Shown piece after piece: positions 23,303 through 34,455 of a DNA stretch of 64,000 nt. Position numbers and translations under genes: made by a program. The notes beneath the pieces were generated by a model. The model was not told the origin of the DNA. It did no database searches and saw only the letters and a list, made by a program, of their open reading frames with translations. The stretch comes from Mesorhabditis belari (taxonomy: Eukaryota; Nematoda; Chromadorea; Rhabditida; Rhabditidae). How positions within the stretch are numbered: the stretch's first letter is position 1; each line of letters starts with the position of its first letter. The DNA is taken from contig CAUEEP010000928.1 of NCBI GenBank assembly GCA_958450365.1, positions 1,948,001 through 2,012,000 of the forward strand. Direction: 5' to 3'.

Positions 23303-26300
23303 TTACGAAGTCCAATTATTATTGTTCATTTTATCATCATCGATGAGCTCCTCGTTGATGCGAACGGTGTTGTAAACCTGGGAATGGAGGGAATTGTACA
23401 GAGTATTGCTAGGGAATTGTACAGAGTATTGCTAGGGAATTGTGCAGAGTATTGTTGGGGAATTGTATAGAGTATTGCTAGGGAATTGTGCAGAGTATTG
23501 TTGGGGAATTGTACAGAATATTGCTAGGGAATTGTACATAGTATTGCTATGGAATTGTACAGAGTATTGCTAGGGAATTGTACAGAGTATTGCTAGGGAA
23601 TTGTACAGAGTATTGCTAGGGAATTGTACAGAGTATTGTTGGGGAATTGTACAGAGTATTGCTAGGGAATTGTACAGAGTATTGCTAGGGAATTGTATAG
23701 AGTATTGCTAGGGAATTGTGCAGAGTATTGTTGGGGAATTGTACAGAATATTGCTAGGCAATTGTACATAGTATTGCTATGGAATTGTACAGAGTATTGC
23801 TAGGGAATTGTACAGAGTATTGTTAGGGAATTGCTCATTTCTTGTCTAAGGGTTGAAATTTGTCGAAAATTTGTTCATTCAGCCTTTCACCTGATTTATG
23901 AGACTGTTGGCTCGTTCAATCAACGCATCGGGCTCACTTTTCCCACGTAAAACCATCACCTAAACGTTGTAAAAGTGAAATTGTAACCAGTTTAAAAAAA
24001 ACCTTGTGAACAAAGCTCACAGTGGCAACGGGCACAAATTTCTCGTACGCGGCTCGGACTTGCTCGCTTGTAATCGACGCGTTTCCACTTTGAAGCACCT
24101 GAAGAGTTTTGTTTTTTTTTTGGAGTGTGATTAGTACTGGAAAGTACTGGACAATGAAATATGAATATTTGAAAAAAGATCGATTACAAGATCGTCACTT
24201 TCGCGCGTCTGTAACTCCATTGTCTTTGAGTTTAAACTATTAATGTTATACATTTTCTGAAAGCTCTTTTCAATGGCTACACAATGGTAAGATTAATATT
24301 TAGAAATACGGTAAAGAAAAGGGAGTTAGACAAGGGAGAAAGTGAGGCGCGAAAGTGACGATCTGTTTTCAAATATCATATTTCATTGTCCAGTAGTTTA
24401 GCTTTGTAAAATCACCAATTGATAGTGATATGCTTGAAGGAGTTGAGAGGTTTGTGTCGCTCGTTCTCTGGGATTCAAATTCCAGCAAATCGCTTTTGCT
24501 AGATCTTCTCCAAAACATCCCGCATGGCAACCTGGGAATTGGGTTTCCTTATTAGCTTTCTAAGCTTCTTATTAGCTTTCTAGGCTTCTTATTAGCTTTC
24601 TAGTCTGCTTATTAGCTTTCTAGTCTTCTTATTAGCTTTCTAGTCTTCTTATTAGCTTTCTAGTCTTCTTATTAGCTTTCTAGTCTTCTTATTAGCTTTC
24701 TAGTCTTCTTATTAGCTTTCTAGTCTTCTTATTAGCTTTCTAAGCTTCTTATTAGCTTTCTAGGCTTCTTATTAGCTTTCTAGTCTTCTTATTAGCTTTC
24801 TAGGCTTCTTATTAGCTTTCTAAGCTTCTTATTAGCTTTCTAAGCTTCTTATTAGCTTTTTCTTATAGCTTTAAACAATTTAAGCAAATCTTTCTTTCAA
24901 ACTGGAGCACACACTTGTCCAATCGACAATGCCGGCGATTGGATGATGATCGGTGTCGACGATATCGACGAAGATATTTGATGAGAACGGCTCTCCGTGT
25001 ACCAATACCTTGAAATCACTTTTTTGAGATATTTTGAGATAATTTTAGATGATTTTAGATGATTTTAGATGATTTTAGATCATTTTAGATCATTTTAGAT
25101 GATTCTAGATGATTATAGATGATTCTAGATGATTTTAGATGATTTTAGATGATTTTCAGTCAATCTGGAAGTCACACAACAATTCTTTGCCTTTCGAACC
25201 TTTGCCACTTTCCATTCATCACCAGGTGGGGAGAAGTTTTTGTAAGGGAAAGAATAGAAAGAGGATAGAATACCTGAGTGAACCACTAAAAGGGGAAGTC
25301 ACTTGCGCCCCATTTCCGGGAGAATTCTGGGTTGGATAATTCTAGATGATTTTAGATGATTTTAGATGATTTTAGATGATTTTAGATGATTTTAGATTAT
25401 TTTAGATTATTTTAGATGATTCTAGTTAAATTTAAATAATTTTCAGTCAATCTGGAAGTCACACAACAATTCTTTGCCTTCAAACCTTTGCCACTTTCAA
25501 CTCATCACATGACTCGTTCACTGTATTCTCTAGATAGGAAGCAGCGAAGAATTTCTCGATTTTCTGGAATTTCAATATTTTAGCTTTTCTAAAGTTTCTA
25601 AAATTTTATTCTGCGCTCCAGAATGGTTATTTTTTGTCAAATTATCGTAACTTTTTTAGAGTTTTATCGAGAATTTGACAGATAACAGATTCCGGTAGGT
25701 TACTGTACTGTACTGTATCATTTCTGCACATTTCTGCACATTTCTGTACATTTCTGTATCATTTCTGTACATTTCTGTACATTTCTGTATCATTTCTGTA
25801 TCATTTCTGTATCATTTCTGTACATTTCTGTACATTTCTGTACATTTCTGTATCATTTCTGTACATTTCTGTACATTTCTGTATCATTTCTGTACATTTC
25901 TGTATCATTTCTGTATCATTTCTGTATCATTTCTGTATCATTTCTGTATCATTTCTGTACATTTCTGTACATTTCTGTACATTTCTGTATCATTTCTGTA
26001 CATTTCTGTATCATTTCTGTATCATTTCTGTATCATTTCTGTATCATTTCTGTATCATTTCTGTACATTTCTGTATCATTTCTTATCATTTCTGTATCAT
26101 TTCTGTATCATTTCTGTATCATTTCTGTACATTTCTGTATCATTTCTGTATCATTTCTGTATCATTTCTGTACATTTCTGTATCATTTCTGTATCATTTC
26201 TGTACATTTCTGTATCATTTCTGTATCATTTCTGTATCATTTCTGTATCATTTCTGTATCATTTCTGTACATTTCTGTATCATTTCTGTATCATTTCTGT

Positions 26301-29300
26301 ATCATTTCTGTATCATTTCTGTATCATTTCTGTATCATTTCTGTACATTTCTGTATCATTTCTGTATCATTTCTGTATCATTTCTGTATCATTTCTGTAT
26401 CATTTCTGTACATTTCTGTATCATTTCTGTATCATTTCTGTATCATTTCTGTATCATTTCTGTATCATTTCTGTATCATTTCTGTATCATTTCTGTACAT
26501 TTCTGTACATTTCTGTACATTTCTGTACATTTCTGTACATTTCTGTACATTTCTGTACATTTCTGTACATTTCTGTACATTTCTGTATCATTTCTGTACT
26601 GTACTGTAGCATTTCATTTCACTGAATCATTTTAACAACGTCATTTCTCCAAATGACATCCATAGTTACTGGAATCGTAAAAATGAACGACAAACCTTTA
26701 GCCGCATTGGATCTGCGCCCTTCGTCGTGAAATACTCAAGGACATCAGCGAAACTTCCAGCCTCATTCGAAAAAAACGATACTGGCAAGTCAGCTATCTA
26801 AAATAATGGACTGCAAACTAGATTAGATTTTGACAAACCATCGTTGTCCACTGTTTATCACGCCATGATTGAGCATGGAGTCGAGCCAGTTGGAAGAGCA
26901 AATCACCCACATTTTCTATCTAAATAGACGAGTAGAAAAGGATTACGGTAGCTCTTTTTCGACACTTTTAGAGACTAACAGGGGAAAGATTATCTCTAAG
27001 GCCTGGGAAAGGTTGTTTAGTCTGTTGCCTAGTCTGTTGTCTAGTCTGTTGTCTAGTCTGTTGTCTAGTCTGTTGTCTAGTCTGTTGCCTAGTCTGTTGT
27101 CTAGTCTGTTGTCTAGTCTGTTGTCTAGTCTGTTGTCTAGTCTGTTGTCTAGTCTGTTGCCTAGTCTGTTGTCTGGTCTGTTGTCTAGTCTGTTGTCAGT
27201 CTGTTGTCAGTCTGTTGCCTAGTCTGTTGTCAGTCTGTTGTCTAGTCTGTTGTCAGTCTGTTGTCAGTCTGTTGTCTAGTCTGTTGTCTAGTCTGTTGTC
27301 AGTCTGTTGCCTAGTCTGTTGCCTAGTCTGTTGTCTAGTCTGTTGCCTAGTCTGTTGTCTAGTCTGTTGTCTTGACTGTTGTCTTGATTGTTGCCTAGTC
27401 TGTTGTCTAGTCTGTTGTCTAGTCTGTTGTCTAGTCTGTTGCCTAGTCTGTTGCCTAGTCTGTTGTCTAGTCTGTTGCCTAGTCTGTTGTCTAGTCTGTT
27501 GTCTTGACTGTTGTCTTGATTGTTGCCTGGCAAAGTATCTGGAGAAGCTTGGAATAAGAATTTTGACTCGAAGCCAAGAAATCAGGACTTGCTTTGATTC
27601 TTCTGCCATTTTGTGGCTCAAATCAGTTCAGAAGCTAGCTTTTGGTCTATTCTGGACTAGGAATTGCCTTTTACACTCACCCCCAATCCATTCTTCTCGT
27701 CTTGTTGCTGTGCCCGCTCGCCGAGATCCTCCATTATAATACATCCGCCACCATCCTCGTTTCCGTGTTTCTAAAATTTAACTGATAGAATGACCGGACA
27801 AGCTGCAGTCCCCAAAATTTGAGTTTCCAGTTGAATTGGCTAGACTGACTTTCCAGTTGAATTGAGTCTCTCAAACGCTAGGCTGACTAACGAAAGGCAT
27901 CAGATCAAGGTGGTTTTTTAGCCACGAAAGCCACCGGGGCTTTATAGAATCGGCTATGTCGATTCTGAATATGCTTTTACTTTTTTCAAAGAAGCTCTGT
28001 AACGCGAGAAATCTAGCATCAAAGTTTAGTTTAGACTGATTTTCGAGGCGTTATAGGCTTTTTCTTTCTTCCTTAAATAAAGAGCTAGTGGCGGAGTGGA
28101 TAATATGCTCGGCTCTAAAACGTTTCCATTTTTTTTTTGGCTTGGGTTCGAGTTCGCTGCCGGTTTATTCTTTTTACTTTGAATTCCACTATTTTTCATT
28201 CAATTCAATTCCATTCCGCGTATTGAATTCCACTATTTTTGCATGCATAAGCACTATTCCACCGAGTTTTGTAGGTAACCGCACCAATATGGTGAACTGG
28301 TACAAGACTGGCCCCCTAGGGCCCCCTTCAGAGTCCTTACAAGCTTTTTCTCTCTTCCTTAAATAAAGAGCTAGTGGCGGAGTGGATAGTATGCTCGGCT
28401 CTAAAACGTTTCCGTTTTTTTTTTGGCTTGGATTCAAGTTCGCTGCCGGTATGTTCTCTTTGCTTTTTTTTGAGAAAACGATTAGAAAGTGTTTATGGCA
28501 TGTGGTTTGATTGATTTTGACTTTGATTAACGGAAGAATGTTTAGAAATGATTTGGGAACGTAAATGCTTTATTTATAAATGTGATTTACTGTTGCTCGA
28601 GCATTGTTCATGATTTCACGGACAACTTAGTGTATACCGGGGTTACCGGTGATCGATTTTGCACACAGATAATCACAATTTACACGTTAAAACCTAGGGA
28701 ATATTCTGTTGTTTGTGAGGATGGGACGAGGTAGGAGACGATGTAGGAGGAGAAAGCTACCTGCTTTATATGTGCTGGAAATGTAGGAGAAGGCTACCTC
28801 CTTTATTATGCTTGCGATGTAGGAGGTGAAGGCTACCTGCTTATATGTGCTTGGGCCTTAGACAAGTCCATTTGGGTCACTTGTTATCCCAACCCCCGAG
28901 GGAAGGGGGCCTAGGGGGCCAGTCTTGCACCAGTTCACCATATTGGTGCGGTTACCTACAGAACTCGGTGGAATAGTGCTTATGCATGCAAAAATAGTGG
29001 AATTCAATACGCGGAATGGAATTGAATTGAATGAAAAATAGTGGAATTCAAAGTAAAAAGAATAAACCGGCAGCGAACTTGAACCCAAGCCAAAAAAAAA
29101 TTGAAAACTTTTAGAGCCGAGCATACTATCCACCGCACCACTAGATCTTTGTTTAAGGAAGAGAAAAAAAAGCCTATAACGCCTCGAAAATCATCCTAAA
29201 CTCGAAACTTTGATGCTAGATTTCTCGCGTTACAGAGCCTCTTTGAAAAAAGTAAAAGCATATTCAGAATCAGCATAGCCGATTCTATGAAGCCCCGGTG

Positions 29301-30484
29301 GCTTTATAGAATCCCGTGGCTTTAAAACCACCTTGATCTGATGCCTTTCGTTAGTCAGCCTAGCGTTTGAGGGACTCAATTCAACTGGAAACTCAAATTT
29401 TGGGGACTGCAGCTTTGTGGGGACTGCAGCTTTGTGGGGTCTGCAGCTTTGTGGGGTCTGCAGCTTTGTGGGGACTGCAGCTTTGTGGGGACTGCAGCTT
29501 TGTGGGGTCTGCAGCTTTGTGGGGTCTGCAGCTTTGTGGGGACTGCAGCTTTGTGGGGTCTGCAGCTTTGTGGGGTCTGCAGCTTTGTGGGGTCTGCAGC
29601 TTTGTGGGGACTGCAGCTTTGTGGGGACTGCAGCTTTGTGGGGGTCTGCAGCTTTGTGGGGTCTGCAGCTTTGTGGGGACTGCAGCTTTGTGGGGTCTGC
29701 AGCTTTGTGGGGTCTGCAGCTTTGTGGGGTCTGCAGCTTTGTGGGGACTGCAGCTTTGTGGGGACTGCAGCTTTGTGGGGTCTGCAGCTTTGTGGGGTCT
29801 GCAGCTTTGTGGGGTCTGCAGCTTTGTGGGGACTGCAGCTTTGTGGGGACTGCAGCTTTGTGGGGACTGCAGCTTTGTGGGGACTGCAGCTTTGTGGGGA
29901 CTGCAGCTTTGTGGGGACTGCAGCTTTGTGGGGACTGCAGCTTTGTGGGGTCTGCAGCTTTGTGGGGTCTGCAGCTTTGTGGGGACTGCAGCTTTGTGGG
30001 GACTGCAAAAAAGCACCTTGATCTGATGCTTTTCTCTAGTGAGATCCAGCTTGGATGAAAATATGAAAAAAAACATTGACTTTCTTACCTTTATATGATA
30101 AATTATTGGGGTCGAGAAATCTTTGACGTGTTGTAGCCAATCAAAAGCATTACATTCTCTAAAAATTTGTGAATTTCTCGAAAATTCTCAATTTTCTCTC
30201 AACCTCTTAAATAAAGTATAGTAAAATCGGCCTTTTTCGTCTTCTCGAGCCTCTTTGGCGAGCGGAATCTAAAGAAAATTTTTTTGAAATTTGTATTTAA
30301 CTTTACATGACGATGAAAATGATGAAATTTCCCCATTTTTCATTTTTTATTTTTCATTTCCATTTCCATTTCCCTTTTTCCAAACCTTTAAAACCACAGA
30401 TCTTGGCAAACGTGGATCCTCAGATTCCCAGGCAAGTGTGATCCGGATTACGGTAGAAGATTCGATTTCTAGAAAACAGGCTTT

Positions 30485-30518
<34 letters not shown>

Positions 30519-32188
30519 AAGACTTCGAGAAGAAAACTTGCGATTTATTGACTCTAGGTTTTTAAAAACTTTGCAAAAGACAATCCTGGAGCGCACTCGA
30601 GATTTCTTTGATAAAATTCGGGCAAAATTCCACGAATTGCCCAAGTCGCACAACAGTGTCGACTTCGAGGCTTTATCTAAGAATTTCAAAGCGCTAAGCA
30701 ACTGAATCCAGCATGCCAATCGGTTATCTGGAGCGCACGAGAGCTATCAAAAGCTGCAAAATCTGCAAACGATGCAAAATGTGCAAAATGTGCAAAATGT
30801 GCACAATCTCCAAATCTATCTCTCATAAAGTAGGACCTGTAGACGTTTTGCGATTCAGTCGCTCGGCGATCCATTGCGGCTCCTCGTGAATGGGGAAATG
30901 CTCGGTCAACTTTCGCACAATCCATTTAATTCTAAATTTGTCTAATCGTATAAATGATTATAGTCGAATTTTGACCTCAATTCAGTGTTACAGATTTTCT
31001 CCTCTTCTCCGCCAAAACCTGTTGACGGCATTGTAGGTGGTGGTTCCATTGAAGGGACACTAAAAGGGAAAGTTCATTGAAGGGACACTAAAAAGGAAAC
31101 ATTCATTTAATAACTCGAAAAATCTTCCTCAATTTCTCATCTCTTTTCCAATTTCTATTGTACATATTCATTTGTACATATTCTATTGTACATATTCTAT
31201 TGTACATATTCATTTGTACATATTCCATTGTACATATTCCATTGTACATATTCCATTGTACATATTCCATTGTACATATTCCGTTGTACATATTCCATTG
31301 TACATATTCTATTTGTACATATTCCGTTGTACATATTCCATTGTACATATTCTATTGTACATATTCTATTGTACATATTCTATTGTACATATTCTATTGT
31401 ACATATTCTATTGTACATATTCTATTGTACATATTCCATTGTACATATTCCATTGTACATATTCATTTGTACATATTCATTTGTACATATTCTATTTGTA
31501 CATATTCTATTGTACATATTCTATTTGTACATATTCTATTGTACATATTCTATTGTACATATTCTATTGTACATATTCTATTGTACATATTCTATTGTAC
31601 ATATTCTATTGTACATATTCCATTGTACATATTCTATTGTACATATTCCATTGTACATATTCTATTTGTACATATTCCATTGTACATATTCTATTTGTAC
31701 ATATTCTATTTGTACATATTCTATTTGTACATATTCTATTTGTACATATTCTATTTGTACATATTCTACTTGTACATATTCTATTTGTACATTTGTACAT
31801 ATTCCATTTGTTTTCCATTTCCATTGTACATTTGTACATATTCCATTTGTACATTTGTACATACTCCATTTGTTTTCCATTTCCATCTCCCCCAAAATTC
31901 CCCTCGTTTCCCCATGACATCCGGTTTCCCCATTGTTTGGTTAAAATAAGAAAAGGGTTTTTGAAATAAAAAGGCTTTCTGAAGAATGTTTGTGAATTTT
32001 TTTCTAGATCATTATCTCAATGATCAGAAGTAAATCTATAATATTTACCTTGACGCTGACATTGCATCCTCGTCTTGTCCCGGTAAACCAAGTGAAACAA
32101 CCGAGAGACGATTGTGTCGATCATTTGAATGATTTGGAGTTGGTGAAGCTGACACCGAAGAATCTTCCACCGAAGCACCACAACCCAT
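23303..32188 (-). CDS. CHK/EcKinase-like protein with N-myristoylation signal
   Basis: Fifteen minus-strand exons give 446 codons with stop: 32188-32049, 31059-30976, 30931-30837, 30468-30386, 30268-30204, 30158-30089, 27770-27681, 26919-26839, 26797-26696, 25563-25486, 25008-24915, 24531-24416, 24098-24003, 23959-23891, 23377-23303. The fold is that of the CHK/DUF1679 aminoglycoside-phosphotransferase-like family, much expanded in nematodes. Motifs in order: SVVLK (K134, nucleotide-binding Lys), FKRECNAFDWL, CIIMEDL, LARLHAQSW, VLVHGEPFSSN (297-307, catalytic loop), AGIVDW (D325) and GCFGEDLAKAI. The loop has HGE where the family normally has HGD. The N-terminus MGCGAS fits N-myristoylation with a palmitoylatable Cys3, so membrane attachment is likely. 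The substrate is unknown. The exon chain is strong; the first exon is joined by phase only. Confidence 0.9.
23390..23838. repeat. 23-bp array in CHK-like last intron
   Basis: About 19 units of GGGAATTGTACAGAGTATTG plus CTA or TTG. Confidence 0.97.
24148..24393. mobile_element. Fold-back element in CHK-like intron
   Basis: TGGACAATGAAATATGAATA and GATCGTCACTTTCGCGC at the left are inverted at the right end, with a spacer of about 150 bp. Confidence 0.85.
24545..24862. repeat. 20-bp array TTCTTATTAGCTTTCTAGTC
   Basis: About 16 copies in a CHK-like intron, with AG, GG and GT variants at the unit end. Confidence 0.97.
25020..25430. repeat. 10-bp arrays AGATGATTTT flanking a duplicated exon end
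   Basis: Units occupy 25020-25145 and 25341-25430. Between them lies the partial copy of the neighbouring exon. Confidence 0.9.
25147..25230 (-). other. Partial duplicate of a CHK-like exon end
   Basis: 25147-25230 repeats 25437-25517: the last bases of the exon ending ..CDELKVAK, its GTTTGAAG donor and a CTGGAAGTCACAC site. The copy diverges in the exon part and lacks an acceptor. Confidence 0.85.
25708..26605. repeat. ~900-bp array of TGTATCATTTC / TGTACATTTC
   Basis: About 80 units alternate between an 11-bp (TGTATCATTTC) and a 10-bp (TGTACATTTC) form. This is the longest array in the window. Confidence 0.98.
27010..27530. repeat. 12-bp array AGTCTGTTGTCT
   Basis: About 43 units in a CHK-like intron, including CCTAGTCTGTTG and CTTGACTGTTG variants. 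The 12-bp period keeps frames open (SLLS/DNRL), but it lies inside an intron. Confidence 0.97.
27805..29412. mobile_element. Large fold-back element with tRNA-like arms
   Basis: The left arm (about 27805-28165) and right arm (about 29060-29412) are long inverted copies, from AGCTGCAGTCCCCAAAATTT inward through ATCAAGGTGGTTTT. Each arm carries a tRNA-like block: A-box-like TGGCGGAGTGG and B-box-like GGGTTCGAGTTC at 28085-28165, a further plus copy at 28370-28450, and a minus copy at 29060-29140. The interior has no ORF. The element is inserted in an intron of the CHK-like gene. Confidence 0.8.
29402..30006. repeat. 17-bp array GGGGACTGCAGCTTTGT
   Basis: About 36 copies with A/T alternation in GGGGACTGC/GGGGTCTGC. 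The unit matches the outer tip of the adjacent fold-back element (inverse of AGCTGCAGTCCCC at 27805). After the array the sequence resumes with CACCTTGATCTGATGC, also present inside the element arm. All frames are open only because the unit has no stop. Confidence 0.97.
31053..31098 (-). other. Duplicated 3' splice site of CHK-like exon 2
   Basis: The acceptor and exon start TTTTAGTGTCCCTTCAATG occurs twice, about 27 bp apart. Only the inner copy (AG at 31060) keeps the frame open. The outer copy runs into a TAG. Confidence 0.8.
31157..31870. repeat. 14-15 bp array TGTACATATTCTAT
   Basis: About 48 units in CHK-like intron 1, with CCAT, CTATT and CATT variants. Long open frames here are artefacts of a unit without stops. 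Confidence 0.97.
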
Positions 32189-32511
32189 TGTTGAGGGAAA
32201 CAAACGAGTTGTGAACTGTTAAAGAAATCGGTGTTAAAGAAATCGAGATTAAGTTCAGTTAAACTGAGGAAACTTTTTATGGAAATTTAAAAAAAAATAC
32301 CAAACTATGAACATGGAATAGGGCTAGGAAGTTTTTTTTAAGTTTTTAACGCATTTTCAACTTCTTTAATGCCTTTTTTTTGATGCTATTAAGTTAATGA
32401 TTCAATTAAAAGATCGATTTCTTTAACTTTTCGCGTTTCTGGAATGCAATACTTGTTTCTAGAAAAGGTGAAATCTTTTATAGTAAAAAAATGGCTTTGA
32501 AATTTTGGAAA
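32189..32511. other. Upstream region of the CHK-like gene
   Basis: AT-rich sequence directly 5' of the ATG at 32188. No clear promoter motif, and a CTGGAATGCAA near-match at 32439. Confidence 0.5.
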
Positions 32512-33097
32512 TGAAAGGAAGAGGATGAAAGGAAGAGGATGAAAGGAAGAGGATGAAAGGAAGAGGATGAAAGGAAGAGGATGAAAGGAAGAGGATGAAA
32601 GGAAGAGGATGAAAGGAAGAGGATGAAAGGAAGAGGATGAAAGGAAGAGGATGAAAGGAAGAGGATGAAAGGAAGAGGATGAAAGGAAGAGGATGAAAGG
32701 AAGAGGAGGAAAGGAAGAGGAGGAAAGGAAGAGGATGAAAGGAAGAGGATGAAAGGAAGAGGATGAAAGGAAGAGGATGAAAGGAAGAGGATGAAAGGAA
32801 GAGGAGGAAAGGAAGAGGAGGAAAGGAAGAGGATGAAAGGAAGAGGAGGAAAGGAAGAGGATGAAAGGAAGAGGATGAAAGGAAGAGGAGGAAAGGAAGA
32901 GGATGAAAGGAAGAGGATGAAAGGAAGAGGAGGAAATGAAGAGGATGAAAGGAAGAGGAGGAAATGAAGAGGATGAAAGGAAGAGGAGGAAATGAAGAGG
33001 ATGAAAGGAAGAGGAGGAAATGAAGAGGAGGAAAGGAAGAGGATGAAAGGAAGAGGATGAAAGGAAGAGGATGAAAGGAAGAGAATGAAAGGAAGAA
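32512..33097. repeat. 14-bp pure-purine array GGAAGAGGATGAAA
   Basis: About 42 copies with GGAGGAAA and AATGAAGA variants. About 560 bp are almost all purine on the plus strand except for the T in GGATGA. Confidence 0.97.
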
Positions 33098-33694
33098 GCT
33101 AAAAGAAAGAAGATTCAGAAAAAATGCCTAGACGAAATCCCAAACTCTCAAGTAGAAATAAGAAATTTCCGATCTCCAAGTTCTTCAAAACTTTTAGAGA
33201 GGAAATTTTCGCTTCAAGCTCAACAATGTGACTTTCTCTCTTCCTCTCTTCCTCTCTTTCTCTTCCTCCTCCTCTCTTTCTCTTTCTCTTTCTCTTTCTC
33301 TTTCTCTTTCCCTTTCCCTTTTCAGCTTTGCCATTTTTAGGTCCAATTTTTTTCCCTAACCATTTCAACCAAAAAAAAGAACCCTTAAGATTTTTTTTTA
33401 AAACCAGGAAAGAACTTTTAGATTTCTGGAGATTTTTGAGTCTTTTCGTCAAAATTCACAAACGCTTGGGTGCACTTTTTTTTGCTGAAAACTGAAAACG
33501 AAATATTTGACGAGAAAGATGACGTCATATTTTTAAAAGAAACGAGATCATTTAAATTTCGAAATTTTTTGATATCCTTATTTTGTGAGAGGTTGAATTT
33601 GTGGTGTTGACTTGAGTCAATACATAACTCAACATTTCGTTTTTGAGACTTCTTCGGCTGAAATCCTTCATCGCCTACAACATGTATATGTTGT
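33098..33694. other. Spacer, no gene recognised
   Basis: It contains a CTTTCTC pyrimidine tract (33230-33325). The unit GAGACTTCTTCGGCT at 33644 returns as the 34322-34455 array. Confidence 0.5.
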
Positions 33695-33891
33695 AGACAT
33701 GGGAAAATTCCAACCGAAACCTAATTCCACCTTCGTTTTCTCAGCCGTCTCTTGGTCGATTGTTCTGAAATTTTGTTTACAAACAGAGAATGCTAATTTC
33801 TATTTGTAAACAAAATTTCAGAACAATCGACCAAGAGACGGCTGAGAAAACGACGGTGGAATTAGGTTTCGTTTGGAATTTTCCCATGTCT
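33695..33891. mobile_element. Palindrome of ~95-bp arms
   Basis: AGACATGGGAAAATTCCAA at the left is inverted at 33873-33891. The arms pair nearly perfectly through CGACCAAGAGACGGCTGAGA around a centre near 33793. It is probably a non-autonomous end or inverted copy of a larger element that includes the Cys-rich exon to its right. Confidence 0.7.
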
Positions 33892-33994
33892 AAGCGTTAT
33901 TCTTGCTTTCTAGATAATTTTTCAAAGATTAGACTGACAAGAAATCAATTTGAGCCCGCCAATAATAAGTTCCTTTCGTTCGAAGAAGTGCCAC

Positions 33995-34195
33995 AAGTTT
34001 TCGAGCCGCCGTAGGATCACAATCACTGACTGGGACTCAAGGTAAACTTTTAAATAGTCCTGTTTTAAGTTTCTTTCAGGTCACAAGCATTGCAACTGCA
34101 CAAATGGATGTGTGAACGGGCGATGCGCCTGCTGGAAAGCCAACCTGCAATGCAACAGCCGATGCCACAAGAGCAACACCTGCAAGAATAAGTAA
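33995..34195 (+). pseudogene. Cys-rich C-terminal tail of a transposon protein
   Basis: Two plus-strand exon pieces join across a 38-bp GT..AG intron (34042-34079). They read FRAAVGSQSLTGTQG then HKHCNCTNGCVNGRCACWKA, followed by Cys-rich sequence ending CKNK and a stop at 34193-34195. The CxC...C..rCxC.....C..rCH....CKN pattern is like the Cys-rich tails at the end of some transposon-derived integrase proteins. The upstream frame does not continue into a full protein, so I treat it as a fragment. The family assignment is from memory of the pattern only. Confidence 0.4.
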
Positions 34196-34321
34196 ATTTC
34201 AGTTTGTTTTGGTATGTTAATGTTTTGTTTTTATTAATGTTTGTTTACTCAATAAAATTTGAAATTTAAAGCCTCAAAATGCAAAAAAATTTGAGACTTA
34301 ATCGGCTAGCCGAAGAAGTCT

Positions 34322-34455
34322 GAGACTTCTTCGGCTAGCCTGAGACTTCTTCGGCTAGTCTGAGACTTCTTCGGCTAGTCTGAGACTTCTTCGGCTAGTC
34401 TGAGACTTCTTCGGCTAGCCTGAGACTTCTTCGGCTAGTCTGAGACTTCTTCGGC
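34322..34455. repeat. 20-bp array TCTGAGACTTCTTCGGCTAG
   Basis: Seven copies. The unit core GAGACTTCTTCGGCT also occurs once at 33644, where it is followed by the same GAAATCCTT..ATCG sequence that follows the array at 34457. Confidence 0.95.

Noticed and set aside
23390..23838. Regular 23-bp direct repeats that look CRISPR-like
   Set aside because: Units are contiguous with no unique spacers, the locus is an intron of a nematode gene and no cas genes exist.
29367..30076. Overlapping open frames of about 200 aa on both strands
   Set aside because: The 17-bp unit has no stop in any frame, so all frames stay open. It lies in an intron of the CHK-like gene and the translations are pure repeats.
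31158..31969. Three ~250-aa plus-strand frames rich in Tyr/Ile
   Set aside because: Shadows of the TGTACATATTCTAT array in CHK-like intron 1.
33790..34014. 74-aa frame ending EEVPQVFEPP before the Cys-rich exon
   Set aside because: Half of it is one arm of a palindrome and it ends in a stop in a different frame from the Cys-rich exon. Not joined.
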